This document shows, one piece after another, positions 10,437-20,719 of a stretch of 64,000 nucleotides of DNA. The DNA is from Saccharomycopsis crataegensis (lineage: Eukaryota > Ascomycota > Saccharomycetes > Ascoideales > Saccharomycopsidaceae), in assembly GCF_037102585.1 (NCBI RefSeq), contig NW_027043829.1, positions 3,906,001 to 3,970,000 on the forward strand, given 5' to 3'. A program made the position numbers and the translations under genes. The stretch's first letter is position 1, and each line of letters starts with the position of its first letter. Below the pieces are notes generated by a model. That model had not been told where the DNA came from, ran no database searches, and saw only the letters and a program-made list of their open reading frames with translations.

Positions 10437-10748
10437 TGTTTTTTTTTTGCGAATAATCCGCAGATATAACTTTGGAATATGTACGTTTATTTCAATAGAC
10501 AATAATAAATGAAACACTCATTATTTTCACTTATATATTACTATATAAAAATGATTATTAAGGAACCATATCTATGTTAAATGTTCAAAAATGTGAGTTT
10601 TATAGTACGCGTTGTGCTTTCATATTTTGCTATTCGCACTTGGTCTAAAAGCATCAATTTTCTAAGATCACCAAATCTTACTTTACGACCACGGTGTTGA
10701 GATTGGAATTGAAATTATCAGACACATACAGACACATAAGCTTCAAAA
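10437..10748. other. Intergenic between RAM1 and APL3
   Basis: A 312-base AT-rich spacer that serves as the RAM1 3' region (T-run after the stop) and the APL3 promoter. I see no gene or RNA in it. Confidence 0.5.
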
Positions 10749-13682
10749 ATGAGGGCTCCTATGAAAGGATTGACACAATTCATTGCAGATTTGCGGAACT
10801 CAAAAGCTCAGGAAGAAGAGGAGCGAAGAATCAACACAGAGTTAGTGAATGTCCAGAATCAATTCTTACAGCCAAATCTTAATGGTTATCAGAGGAAGAA
10901 ATATGTCTGCAAGTTGATTTATATTTATGTTCTCGGTTACAGAATCTCATTTGGACTTTTGGAAGCGATCCAGTTAATGTCGTCTAAAGTTTATTCTGAA
11001 AAAGAAATTGGGTATCTTGCCCTTTCGTTATTTTTAAATGAGGATCATGAAATGATGATGTTGACAATTAATTCAATCAAGAGCGATTTGGAGGTAGATG
11101 ATTATGAATTCAATTGTTTGGCATTGAAGTTGATTGCCGTAATTGGTAACGAGACCTTCTCAACAATTTTGTCGGAACCAGTATTTCAATTGTTACGATC
11201 CCCGACCACGCCACCCTTTGTGAAAAAGAAGGCTTCTTTGGCATTATTAAGATTGATAAAAGTGAATCCCGCAATTTTGGATAAATATCAAGCCTCATGG
11301 CTACCAAGAATTCTTGCATTGATGGATCAGGAAGATCAAAATATTGGATTTTCATTGTCGGTAGTATCGCTAGTGACGTACATTGCCAGAAGAAACCCCG
11401 ATAGTGTGAAAGCCTGTATCCCAATAATCATAAAAAAGCTCAACAATTTGGTGATTGAGAAAGATTGCCCTGAGAAATACGTATATAATGGAATCCCTGA
11501 TCCTTGGCTTACGGTGAAACTTTTGAATTTGATTGAAGATTTCATTCTCATACCAAATCTGAAATCTGGGTACAGTTCACTTTCAATTTCCACCATAGAT
11601 GTCCAAAATCTCAGTTCTTTGAGACTGGTGGTAGCAAAGGCAATTGAAAATGGCAGGAAACCTGCAATAAACCAACAAGCTCTCAACGCGCGAAGCGCGA
11701 TCTTATTTTCCGCAGTGTCTTTGGCAACCAGATTAGATCCGTCGCCTGAAGCCATAGACGGAGCAATTGCTGCTCTTAGTCAATTGTTGAGCTCCAAACA
11801 AACCAATACTCGGTACTTGGCTCTTAATTCATTAGTGAAAATTGCTGGGGGGTCATCAACTTCTGTGGATCACCCGATAACTGTCGCCAGAGATAACCTC
11901 TCCAAGACTGATTACTTGAATATTCATAATTCCATCAAGAATCACACCCAAACTATTTTGCAGCTTTTGAAAGACAGGGATATTTCTGTAAGAATGAAAT
12001 CTTTAGACACTTTGTTTCTTATTTGTGACTTTCAAAATGTCGAACTAATTGTGAGTAACTTGTTGGTATATTTGGATGTGTCTGATTATCTTAACCGATC
12101 GAAAATTTCATCGAAAATTTATAAGTTGGTGGAAAAATTTTCAAAAAATTTGACCTGGTACGTTACAACAACAATAAAAATAATCTCCATTGCTGGGATT
12201 TATTCCAACCCTGAAATTTGGCAAAGCTTCGTTAAGGTGATTGTCAATAGCATTAATAATAGCTTGAAAAGCTTTGCGTGCAAATCACTCGTCCGACATT
12301 TGAGAGCCGATAATCCTAACGAAATTATGATTAAAATCGGAGGATTTTTACTTGGGGAATATTGCCATTTATTAGTTGACAGCACCACAACCAAAGACAG
12401 TCAGTTTTCTCCATGGAATCAATATGTTTTATTATATGATAGATACTTTGTTGGGGGATTACAAGCAAGGTATATAATATTATCCGCATTCTTGAAATTT
12501 TTCAAGAAATTTCCCGAATTAAGAACCCCGATTTCTAAATTTTACCGTCATGAATTGACTTCAATAAATACAGAGATTCAGCAAAGATCAGTGGAATATA
12601 TCAAACTTACCTCCCGAAACGATGGTTTTCAATTATTGAATACTGTCGTTGACGAAATGCCAGAATTTCCTCTCGATAACCCTAAAGAAAAGAAATCATT
12701 TATTTTGAATAGACTAGAGAAAGATGGTGGTGTGACTATTGGGTATGAAGAAAATTTACTCGATGTTGAAGATGCGGTAACCACAAATAACATTCTTTCA
12801 CCAACACCTGGGACAGACTTTTCAAATCCGTTTAGTGATTCTGATGATGATTTTGATTTTGATGATAATAATTTACTCGATAATCAGAAGGAAACCGAGA
12901 AATTCTCGGTCATTCTCTCTCCAAATTGGGAAATTGGCTACTACAAAGTCTTGAGGACCCACAACAACATTTTTTTCGAGAATTCCCTTATTCAAATATT
13001 GGTAAAAATCGATACAAGTGAACTCAAGTCGGCGAAAAAGATCACTATGCTTTTCGTGTTCATCAACAAATCGCCAGCTGACATATCGTCCTTCATCACC
13101 AATGTGAAAATGATGAAAACTGTAAACCCTCCAGTAGTTTTAAAAAATGTTCTGCTTCCAAACAATGCAATTCCAAAAAATGGCCGAACAAAATTAGAAC
13201 TAGAGGCCAATATAAGAGACGTCTATGATATTTTGGATTTACCAATTTTGGAAGTCAACTTTTTAAGCGGGGGGTTCACTTCATTGAAATTGAGAATCCC
13301 AATACCGTTGATTAATAGCTTGATTGCCACTTCTTTATCGGAAGATCATTTTGAAATGAGATGGAAGCAGTTGGTTGATGCCGGTAATCCGTTGCTCGGA
13401 AAATCGACAGCTATCAATCAAAACCATCTCAGTGGTGTGTTCCAGAGCTTTGAAAATATTCGTAAATTCTTGCTCAAGACGGGTTGGGGTGAATGTCTCA
13501 CTGATGATACTCGCGAGTTGAAATTTGCAGGAATCATTCATACTTCTAACGCTGGGAATTTTGGTACTTTAATCAAGATTAACAAGAATGATTCTGGGTC
13601 GGTCCAGCTTACTGTGAGGTCTACCAATGATCAAGTTCCTGGTATTATCCATGATACATTGACAAATATCCTTTGTTTTTAG
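10749..13682 (+). CDS. APL3: AP-2 adaptor complex alpha subunit
   Basis: Large alpha subunit of the AP-2 clathrin adaptor, acting in endocytosis at the plasma membrane. It has 977 residues. The N-terminus has the alpha-adaptin signature (KGLTQFIADLRNSKAQEEEERRIN), followed by the helical trunk (about 1-620). An acidic flexible hinge follows at about 685-720 (FSDSDDDFDFDDNN). The C-terminal ear contains a beta-sandwich region (about 725-840) and a platform region (about 845-977). The chosen ATG is the first in frame and directly precedes the conserved opening. Length fits the fungal family (S. cerevisiae Apl3 is 1025). It converges on BUB1 with about 230 bases between stops. Confidence 0.9.
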   Translation: MRAPMKGLTQFIADLRNSKAQEEEERRINTELVNVQNQFLQPNLNGYQRKKYVCKLIYIYVLGYRISFGLLEAIQLMSSKVYSEKEIGYLALSLFLNEDHEMMMLTINSIKSDLEVDDYEFNCLALKLIAVIGNETFSTILSEPVFQLLRSPTTPPFVKKKASLALLRLIKVNPAILDKYQASWLPRILALMDQEDQNIGFSLSVVSLVTYIARRNPDSVKACIPIIIKKLNNLVIEKDCPEKYVYNGIPDPWLTVKLLNLIEDFILIPNLKSGYSSLSISTIDVQNLSSLRLVVAKAIENGRKPAINQQALNARSAILFSAVSLATRLDPSPEAIDGAIAALSQLLSSKQTNTRYLALNSLVKIAGGSSTSVDHPITVARDNLSKTDYLNIHNSIKNHTQTILQLLKDRDISVRMKSLDTLFLICDFQNVELIVSNLLVYLDVSDYLNRSKISSKIYKLVEKFSKNLTWYVTTTIKIISIAGIYSNPEIWQSFVKVIVNSINNSLKSFACKSLVRHLRADNPNEIMIKIGGFLLGEYCHLLVDSTTTKDSQFSPWNQYVLLYDRYFVGGLQARYIILSAFLKFFKKFPELRTPISKFYRHELTSINTEIQQRSVEYIKLTSRNDGFQLLNTVVDEMPEFPLDNPKEKKSFILNRLEKDGGVTIGYEENLLDVEDAVTTNNILSPTPGTDFSNPFSDSDDDFDFDDNNLLDNQKETEKFSVILSPNWEIGYYKVLRTHNNIFFENSLIQILVKIDTSELKSAKKITMLFVFINKSPADISSFITNVKMMKTVNPPVVLKNVLLPNNAIPKNGRTKLELEANIRDVYDILDLPILEVNFLSGGFTSLKLRIPIPLINSLIATSLSEDHFEMRWKQLVDAGNPLLGKSTAINQNHLSGVFQSFENIRKFLLKTGWGECLTDDTRELKFAGIIHTSNAGNFGTLIKINKNDSGSVQLTVRSTNDQVPGIIHDTLTNILCF

Positions 13683-13914
13683 ATTCTCAGTTTCATTATA
13701 GAAATTATTTCTATTCATTTATTTTTTTTTTTTTTTTCTGGTAGAGGTGTTATTTCTTGGAAGTCAACTTTAATGAAAATGTATGTGATAAAAAATGTAT
13801 TAAACTTACTAATTTACAAGTTTTTGTAAGTTGAACACATTTGAATAAAGTAAACTCATAATCTCATGGATGTTTATTCCCTTTTCCTTTGTTTCTATAA
13901 TATATATGAAAAAT

Positions 13915-16900
13915 CTATTTGAATTGCTCTTTAAGCTGGTATTCGAGATCGGATATCACGTTTTGTAACAGTTTGACGTTTCTGAAACCATTGGACTCAT
14001 CAAGCAAGTAGGTTTCTAATTGCATCCTATGCTCTTTTAAAATTTTTCCTGGATTTTTGTGATTAGTGCGGTCGATAGACTTTACAGGATTCAATAAGAA
14101 ATCGAATAACGGCACCCAGAGCTCAGACTTCCAGTATCTCTTGAACCTATTTTTCAAATGGTATGATTCATTTTCAAATACCACTTCGGCATATTTCCCA
14201 AATAACATCGTATGAATGATATTGGCCAATCCATAATAATCAATTTCGTATTTCCATTGCTGATTATTTTGGATCTGCGGACAATCTTGCTCGATGTCAA
14301 CCTGTTGTAGACTTGTTTTGAATTTGATATTCTCAGAAAACATTGTCAAATCAATGGCCCTTCCAAAATCAACCAATGTTATTCCCTTTGAATCCAAATA
14401 CTGTCTGGCCGCCTCTCTAGAATCAATAATTGGAGCTCTAGACAGCGTATTGGTGAACTTTATCATACAATTGTCGGCCTTTAGATCCCCGTGAAGGATT
14501 TTTATATCATGAAGAGCCTGAATGATATTAATTAGATCGATACTAAGGTGTATCACCAAAAGTTCAGGGATCCCGCAATCTTTAGAGCTGGCGTCTTCTT
14601 TGACGATATTTAGCATATCCACGATAGTTCCTTGGTTTTCATAAGCCAACATCAAGTAACTTTCATCACGATAATAATGCAACTTTTTGGCATCGATAAT
14701 GCAACACTCCATTATCCTGGTGAGTACCAGCCTCATTGAGAAAGAAAGCATGTTGGCAACCTTATTTTTGAGACGTTCTTTGATTTCTTTGATGATGTAG
14801 AACTCCCATAGATTTGCAGGGGATTGGACTTTCAATGCTTTAAGACCACCATCTTTAGATGATTCAGCAAGAAAAACCATACCGAATCCTCCTAACCCTA
14901 ACTCTTTAATAATGCTATTCAATTCATCAGTTTTTTCAAAACTAATAAACTTATGAGCCTTTTTCCGTTGTTGTAAACTAGCGTTAGAATTGTACGAAGC
15001 GAGCAGCTTGAGGTTTTTGAATGTCCCTTTGTTGGAGTTATATTTGAAAAACCCTTCCAATTTGTCAATTTTGGGTTGTAATTTGGTTAAAATTTCTGAT
15101 TTATTTTTCTCATCAAATGGGTCGATAACGCTCAACAGTTCTGGTTTCTCATTAATAAAATCATCAAGCAAAAAAGATCCTGTTGCCTCGGAGTTTTTCA
15201 ATTTCTTTTTAACAAACGGTGAGCCTTTCCGACTAGTATCATTTAAAGGCCGTTTTATAGGAGTGAATAAGAATGGATTATTTTCATCATTTGGAACTTG
15301 TTGACCTGACTCATCATCACCTCCTTGTTCACCACCATACTCAATAACACTAAGTTCTGCCACCTCATTTCCAAGCTTATCAATTTCATCATCTTCGAAA
15401 ATATGGATCTTTGGTTTCTCTTTCCTCTCCCCTGTTTTGTTTCTCAGTGGAGTGAATGATTCTAGTTTTTTTGGTTGCAAATTATTTAATACTGTGAGAT
15501 GATTAGTGTGTTCAGTAAAGTCATCAAGATTGTTTCCAAGGGTGTCCTCACCATCCAGGTTTTTGGGGGCAAAAGTATCAAGATTGACTTTGCCAATTTT
15601 TTGATTAAACATCGAATATACTTCTTTGTTGGCCTCTTTGGAGTACATGGTCATCGTCACTGTGGGAGATGATTTCTGTAAGACAGAGATATCGCCAGTT
15701 ATGGTTTTTAGCTGGCGTGAAGGACTAATTTTCAGTGGTTCTGTTGTAGCCTTGTCGTTTTTGAATATATTATGTGGGACATTCTCATCATCCAGACAAT
15801 ACAAATCATTCAATTCATCCTCATCATCATTTATCCCACCAAAACCTAATCCGAAATTTTCCTGGTTATCCAATTTTTCCAAGAGACTATTATTCTCATT
15901 ATCTTGTTCTCCAAATGAGTTTGCAACATTTTCGGTTTTGGCTTTTTCTTCTTGCAAGATATCGTACTTGGTACCATAGTTCCCTCTCATCAACGCCAAA
16001 ATTTCAGAAATACAAAATTCCTCACCATTCATTGGATGTAAAAGGTCTAGATTCACATCCAATTTCTCAGTATTTTTCCCGATATTTTCAATAGTTTTGT
16101 AAACCGGGACGTTGGCGTCATGACGAGCATCACCATCACGATAAACCAAGACTTTTTCCGGTGGTTTTTTCTTTTCAGTAGCACTTTTATGTTGTTTCAA
16201 GGTCTCTCCTACCCAAGGCGTGGCACTAAGTTTGTTTTCTTTCGTTCTGCTAGCAATGGTACCAAGATCATCCCAACCTCCGGTTCTACCCAAAGGATCA
16301 GTATCTACTCCGTCACCATTATCAACATAGATCGGTAATTTTGATTTTTCGACTCTAGTACCTAGTTCTGGTTGTTCTTCATCTCCAGAATTATGTTCAT
16401 TTTCTCTATCCAATAAGTAGCCTCCCTTCATTGCCAACGCCTGTCGTTTTGGAAATGGATCGAATGGGTCGGTGATATCCTGGTTTTCATCAGGGTTTTG
16501 GGAATGAGAAATCATTCGTTGTCGAAACTCATTATATTTATTCTGTAGCCGACGTACTGGCTTAGCTTCATTTAATAATCCTTTTTGAAATACCTGGTTA
16601 GCTTGGTCAAACCTATTCTGTGACTCCAATACTTTGGCGTATTCCTCGTAATATAGCGATAGCATGTTCCCGATTTCTTTTCTATGAAGGAAAACAAACA
16701 CATTGATGGAATTTTCTGAATATTTGGCATACAAAACCCAAATTCTCATATACCGGGGATCATTTTTGTAGATGGAATAATCTTTGAAATAACTAGTGCA
16801 TTTTTCCAATATGGGAACCAACCCATTAGCCACATTGGGACCCTGGGGAAAATTATTGTTGATCCAGCGAATGTAGTTTAGGTATGGTTCTAGGGGATCA

Positions 16901-17091
16901 TCGCAGTCCTCGCAGTTGTTGATTTGTAATTCAAGCAGCTTCCGCTCCTCAATTTGTGTTTGTTTCAATTCTTGGGTGGGCATGGAGAAAATTCTTGCCA
17001 ATGTTGTTGCTGAACGTCCTTCGTCAAGAGGTAGAATATTCTCTTTTATATTCTCTAGAACATCAAAATTGGCTGGTCCATTGGTTATCAT
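13915..17091 (-). CDS. BUB1: Spindle-checkpoint kinase Bub1, MadBub type
   Basis: Kinetochore checkpoint kinase of 1058 residues. It has an N-terminal TPR domain (about 45-205). A helix opening with HPMNGEEFCISEILALMRG looks like the Bub3-binding GLEBS motif. The C-terminal kinase domain (about 720-1050) has a glycine loop (LGLGGFGMVFL), HGDLKADN near 865 and DFG near 907, so it looks active. It also carries two KEN boxes: Lys16-Asn18 in the context IKENILPL, as at the start of Mad3/BubR1, and a second at residue 284 (TKENKLSATPW). S. cerevisiae Bub1 lacks the N-terminal KEN and Mad3 lacks the kinase. This protein therefore resembles the undivided ancestral MadBub that could serve both jobs. 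No second Mad3 gene is visible in this window. Confidence 0.92.
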   Translation of the reverse strand: MITNGPANFDVLENIKENILPLDEGRSATTLARIFSMPTQELKQTQIEERKLLELQINNCEDCDDPLEPYLNYIRWINNNFPQGPNVANGLVPILEKCTSYFKDYSIYKNDPRYMRIWVLYAKYSENSINVFVFLHRKEIGNMLSLYYEEYAKVLESQNRFDQANQVFQKGLLNEAKPVRRLQNKYNEFRQRMISHSQNPDENQDITDPFDPFPKRQALAMKGGYLLDRENEHNSGDEEQPELGTRVEKSKLPIYVDNGDGVDTDPLGRTGGWDDLGTIASRTKENKLSATPWVGETLKQHKSATEKKKPPEKVLVYRDGDARHDANVPVYKTIENIGKNTEKLDVNLDLLHPMNGEEFCISEILALMRGNYGTKYDILQEEKAKTENVANSFGEQDNENNSLLEKLDNQENFGLGFGGINDDEDELNDLYCLDDENVPHNIFKNDKATTEPLKISPSRQLKTITGDISVLQKSSPTVTMTMYSKEANKEVYSMFNQKIGKVNLDTFAPKNLDGEDTLGNNLDDFTEHTNHLTVLNNLQPKKLESFTPLRNKTGERKEKPKIHIFEDDEIDKLGNEVAELSVIEYGGEQGGDDESGQQVPNDENNPFLFTPIKRPLNDTSRKGSPFVKKKLKNSEATGSFLLDDFINEKPELLSVIDPFDEKNKSEILTKLQPKIDKLEGFFKYNSNKGTFKNLKLLASYNSNASLQQRKKAHKFISFEKTDELNSIIKELGLGGFGMVFLAESSKDGGLKALKVQSPANLWEFYIIKEIKERLKNKVANMLSFSMRLVLTRIMECCIIDAKKLHYYRDESYLMLAYENQGTIVDMLNIVKEDASSKDCGIPELLVIHLSIDLINIIQALHDIKILHGDLKADNCMIKFTNTLSRAPIIDSREAARQYLDSKGITLVDFGRAIDLTMFSENIKFKTSLQQVDIEQDCPQIQNNQQWKYEIDYYGLANIIHTMLFGKYAEVVFENESYHLKNRFKRYWKSELWVPLFDFLLNPVKSIDRTNHKNPGKILKEHRMQLETYLLDESNGFRNVKLLQNVISDLEYQLKEQFK

Positions 17092-17444
17092 GGCTCATGC
17101 CAAAGTGTATGGTATAAAAAGTAAAATATTGATGGTTGCTTAGGATTAATATTTCTGGGTATTCCATTTATTTATTGTATAGAAATATTTATATTGGGGG
17201 GTTTTTGTTGATATTTTTTTTTTTGTTTTTGTTTATTTTGCAAAAAAAAAAGTACCGTGTCGCTGGAACACCCAATAATAACAGTAATAATCGTAATAAT
17301 AATAATATATAAAAAAGTAAAACAATAAAAAAACAATAATGATCATAATTATCATAATTATCATAATAAGAAGACACAAAAATGTAATTGGTGACCGGTC
17401 TATCGCCAGTATCTCTCAAGAAATCAATTCTAATCCATCATCTA
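17092..17444. other. BUB1 upstream / YCH1 downstream spacer
   Basis: A 353-base spacer of T/A runs and AAT repeats. It holds a TATAAAAA stretch about 20 bases above the BUB1 ATG, and the decamer CCGTGTCGCT at 17255-17264, which also occurs in the RPS24 promoter. No gene is seen. Confidence 0.5.
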
Positions 17445-17919
17445 TCAATAATACTTCCAATAATTACTATCGTAATCTAAAGTCACCGATTTATCTTTAC
17501 CATAAACCCTTTGCCACTCAAAGAATCCTCCCCTCAAAACATATACGTTGAACTCGTCGTCATCCTTTAGCGATCTTAAGAACTTGAGTGCTGCTGAAGG
17601 ACCTCTTTGTTGCGATAAAGCACAGTGAAACACTATGTCCTGACACCCTCTAACTTCCTCGATAACATCATGGACTTTTGTTTCAAAGATTCTCGATGGA
17701 TAGTGGTGACAATTTATGATGTGGCCCTAGGATACGCTGTTAGTGTGATTGGTCTAAATGCAACATCAAAATAACGTTGACAGAACATACCCCGGCAAAG
17801 TCATCGTCTCGGACGTCCACTATGGCAAATTTCCCGTGGTCAGAACGACTGGCATCGATCCAGGCTTTCAATGTCTGGGGTTCTAAATATTTTAGAGAGG
17901 TTATGCCGTAGCGTGACAT
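17445..17919 (-). CDS. YCH1: Ych1-like Cdc25/rhodanese phosphatase, two exons
   Basis: Small protein-tyrosine-phosphatase-like enzyme of the Cdc25/rhodanese fold. Exon 1 (17919-17791) encodes MSRYGITSLKYLE up to the rhodanese strand VDVRDDDFAG. Exon 2 (17726-17445) resumes with GHI and carries the active-site loop HCALSQQR (Cys78, Arg84, the C-x5-R signature). The 64-base intron has donor GTATGT at 17790-17785, branch CACTAAC at 17745-17739 and acceptor AG at 17728-17727. Splicing restores the family's DFAGGHI motif exactly. The product is 136 residues (S. cerevisiae Ych1 is 148). An open-frame caller sees only the last 62 codons from a GTG. Arsenate reductase Acr2 is a paralogous alternative. 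Confidence 0.85.
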
Positions 17920-18255
17920 TCTTTGCTCTTATGGATAATATTGTAATTCAATCATGGTCTGTCAGTGGATGATGGCAGCAAAAATATTCAATTGCAACGG
18001 CAATGTCCAGAGGGTAACCGAGTGCATCCAACATGAAATGGGCCACAAACACACCATCAGCAACAGCCCCACGATTTTGCAGAAGAAGAAAAAGAAGAAG
18101 AAGAGGAGGAGGAGGCTGCTGTTGCTGCAATGCTGGTTTTGTGTCATAATTATAAAGGGACTTTCCTAATTGTTTTTCTTTTTTCTTACTTCTTTCTGCT
18201 TTCTATATCAAATAGACCTTTATAGTATCTAAAACACCAATCATTCCCACAAATC
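17920..18255. other. Divergent promoter with purine-rich tract
   Basis: Spacer between the YCH1 start and the Crh-type gene. It contains a GAA/AAG/GAG tract (about 18078-18115) and a TATAAAG about 100 bases above the plus-strand ATG. Short frames here are low-complexity and I do not accept them as genes. Confidence 0.5.
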
Positions 18256-19314
18256 ATGAAAAATCTAAGATTATTTCTTCCTTTGTCTATATTTTTTCTC
18301 GCCATTTGGACGAGAGAATTCGTACCTTGCAATCCTCTCAAAGATGACTATTGTCAAGGGATCAACCAGGCATTGTCCAGCTCATTTACTGACGAGTTCA
18401 GAGAACCGTCCTCTTTCTTTGATGTTTTTTCTGAGCGCGGCGAAACAAAATACACTAATGATGGATTGAAGATCATTATCAACAAGCGTTTCGATAATCC
18501 ATCAATCAGATCAACCTTCTACATTCTTTTTGGAAAAGTTGAAGTCATTGCCAAATCCGCAGCAGGCCGGGGGATCATCAGCAGCGTGTTTTTGCAAAGC
18601 GATGATTTAGATGAAATTGATTTGGAATGGATTGGAAGCGCCAAAGACACTGTACAAAGTAACTATTTTGCCAAAGGCGATGTCAGAGATTATTCTCGAG
18701 GAGGGTATCATCATGTCGAGGATTGCCATAATCAGTTTCATAATTATACGATTGACTGGACTGCGGAAAGTTTATCTTTTTACATAGATAACCTTAAAGT
18801 TAGACAAATCTTCAACGATGAGCCTACAAATGTTTACGGTTATCCACAAACCCCGATGGCGGTGTATTTGGGCACCTGGGTCGGGGGCGATCCTGGTAAC
18901 CAAGTAGGAACAATTCAGTGGGCGGGCGGTTTAACCGATTTCAATGATGGCCCATTCACTATGGAGGTCAATAGAATTGTTATATCTGATTATTCTTCAG
19001 GGAAGTACTATAAGTATCATGGAAAATCGGGGGATTGGAGTTCGATCCAGAGCATTGATGGTACAGTCAATGGGAGAATTAATCAAGCAGCCAATGAATT
19101 TTCAATATTATCTTCTGAGGATGTTCCACAAAATAAGCAAAATGTTGATAGCAACGGGGATCAGAGCGCTGAAAAGGATAGAAGGTCTTTTTCTCAATTT
19201 TCTGGCAAATTTAAAGCCGAATCGGTGGACAACAATTCTACAAAGGTGGAGGTTGCGAAATCAGGGATCTTGTTTTTATTTATTGGTGGATATATCCTTA
19301 GCTTATTTATTTGA
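18256..19314 (+). CDS. GPI-anchored Crh-type GH16 transglycosylase
   Basis: Cell-wall enzyme of the Crh/Utr2 family (GH16), which links chitin to beta-glucan at the cell surface. The 352 residues begin with a signal peptide (about 1-24, LRLFLPLSIFFLAIW). The mature part follows with CNPLKDDYC. The GH16 catalytic motif DEIDLEWIG supplies Glu120, Asp122 and Glu124. Later conserved strands include YTIDWTAESLSFYIDN, VYLGTWVGGDPGN and the W-A-G-G loop. The C-terminus is Ser/Asn-rich and ends in a hydrophobic tail (ILFLFIGGYILSLFI), which fits a GPI-anchor signal. The domain order fits CRH12/UTR2-like members. I cannot say which paralogue. Confidence 0.88.
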   Translation: MKNLRLFLPLSIFFLAIWTREFVPCNPLKDDYCQGINQALSSSFTDEFREPSSFFDVFSERGETKYTNDGLKIIINKRFDNPSIRSTFYILFGKVEVIAKSAAGRGIISSVFLQSDDLDEIDLEWIGSAKDTVQSNYFAKGDVRDYSRGGYHHVEDCHNQFHNYTIDWTAESLSFYIDNLKVRQIFNDEPTNVYGYPQTPMAVYLGTWVGGDPGNQVGTIQWAGGLTDFNDGPFTMEVNRIVISDYSSGKYYKYHGKSGDWSSIQSIDGTVNGRINQAANEFSILSSEDVPQNKQNVDSNGDQSAEKDRRSFSQFSGKFKAESVDNNSTKVEVAKSGILFLFIGGYILSLFI

Positions 19315-19552
19315 TATTTATATATAGAAATACTAGAAGAATATTATACTCATTTATTAACTGATCATTGTGTGCACAAGATTTGAGAAGCTGGGAAGGG
19401 AATCTGGGAAATACTTTTGGCTTCCCAAAAATATTTTATCCAGAATATTTTATATATCAGCTTTATTTCTAGTCCAAACAATATCCTTTTGATATTAGTA
19501 ACAATTACTAATAAGAAATTAAACAAACACTTTTAATCATAAGTGCTTCACT

Positions 19553-19714
19553 ATGTCCTTTACTCGCAAAGAATATTATCATCTGTGTTGCCGATGCCAT
19601 GGTTATTCCATTTCTTATCATGGTCTCCAAAAACAGTGCAGCTGTGGTCATTTCCCATGTAAAAGATGTGATAGTGGCGTGAGAAATGTTATTTTCTTTC
19701 CAGATTTAGATTGA
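19553..19714 (+). CDS. Small Cys-rich CCxC/CGH protein A
   Basis: A 53-residue frame from ATG 19553 to TGA 19712-19714. Eight cysteines are spaced CCRC-x13-CSCGH-x2-C-x2-C, with His after the last Gly, which looks like a compact zinc-binding module. There is no signal peptide and no membrane segment. Two further short frames with the same pattern follow on the same strand (20108 and 20720). That makes chance unlikely and suggests a local duplication. Such CxC...CGHxxCxxC mini-proteins occur in fungi, but I know of no assigned function. It is too short for most gene callers. Confidence 0.6.
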   Translation: MSFTRKEYYHLCCRCHGYSISYHGLQKQCSCGHFPCKRCDSGVRNVIFFPDLD

Positions 19715-20107
19715 GATATTTTGGTGGCGATGGTTGGTATTTGTTCCCCATTGTTTCTGTGTTTAATCTTTGGGGCTTTCTGCTGTTTTTTTTTTTTTTT
19801 TTTTTGTATTTATAATACCATATCGAAGTGAGAAAAGTTGAGTTTTCATAATATTTGTGTATCGCATATTTTTTTGTCGTAGATTTCAAGAAAACATCTA
19901 ATCCAATAGTCCCCAAAATGTTACGACACTAATAGCAATTTAAGGAATTCTTTGGGAGTGAGTGATAGTTTTTGTTCTTCAAAAAAAAAAAAAAAGCCTC
20001 AAAAAAATACTTTAGCTCCTCTAATTTATTCTTATTATTCTCATTATCATTCAGGTTATTGCTTGTATTATCCTATCATTCTTATTGCTATTCCTCTTGT
20101 TGTTCTC
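19715..20107. other. Spacer between small Cys-rich genes A and B
   Basis: 393 bases with long T and A homopolymers (19787-19805 and 19981-19995) and otherwise AT-rich sequence, acting as 3' end and promoter. The gene-B frame is open back to 19952, but only through a TTG and a poly-Lys run, which I do not believe. Confidence 0.4.
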
Positions 20108-20254
20108 ATGGTTGACGTTATTTTCTTCATCTGTTGCCATTGCAACGCCATCAATGGATTCCATACTTCCCTGCACTACTTCCCAAGCTGTCCTAATTGT
20201 GGTCATCATATTTGTGTGATTTGTGAAGCAAGAAGCAGACCAAATAAGAAATGA
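20108..20254 (+). CDS. Small Cys-rich CCxC/CGH protein B
   Basis: A 48-residue frame from ATG 20108. It opens MVDVIFFICCHC, then CPNCGHHICVIC about 14 residues later, and ends in a basic tail (EARSRPNKK). The Cys/Gly/His frame is the same as in protein A (CCxC, C-x-x-C-G-H, C-x2-C). Chain length between the halves differs by only a few residues. The upstream in-frame extension contains a poly-Lys run encoded by an A homopolymer and lacks an ATG, so I start at 20108. Confidence 0.55.
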   Translation: MVDVIFFICCHCNAINGFHTSLHYFPSCPNCGHHICVICEARSRPNKK

Positions 20255-20719
20255 TTGCTATTTGAGAGGATTCACTACTCATAAAAGTGTTTTCACAACT
20301 ATCGCATTCCTCCGACGACCCTTGAGTCTGATTCGAGCTGAGGCCTGTCAATTTTGAAAACCAGGTGGTTTGCCAATACCGTAAATAAACAAACCAAATT
20401 GAATCAATATCAACTACAAATCAACAATGCTAAAAAAAAAAAGCAGCACTAGGTATAAAGTGGATAACGCTGATCTTTTTTTTCCCCCTCGTTCTTCTAG
20501 AAGCCTCTTCGGTGTAGTGAGTCACAGATGGATTACTCATATTACCATGATCGTATAATATATATAAATGTCAATATATGTGAAACGCAATAATGCAGAT
20601 ATATTGATATATATAACTATTCTACGATTCCTCCCTTGCTGTCTTAATTGAGAAAACAATTGGTATTTTTGGGGATATAAACTGCTAAGAAGAATATCAG
20701 ATTATTTGATTATCCAACC
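20255..20719. other. Spacer between small Cys-rich genes B and C
   Basis: 465 bases with several TATA-like runs (TATAATATATATAAATG near 20557-20570 and others before 20640). No tRNA or additional coding frame is seen. Confidence 0.4.

Noticed and set aside
17954-18169. 71-codon Lys/Arg-rich frame upstream of the Crh-type gene
   Set aside because: Product of a GAA/AAG purine tract; low complexity, overlapping frames on both strands.
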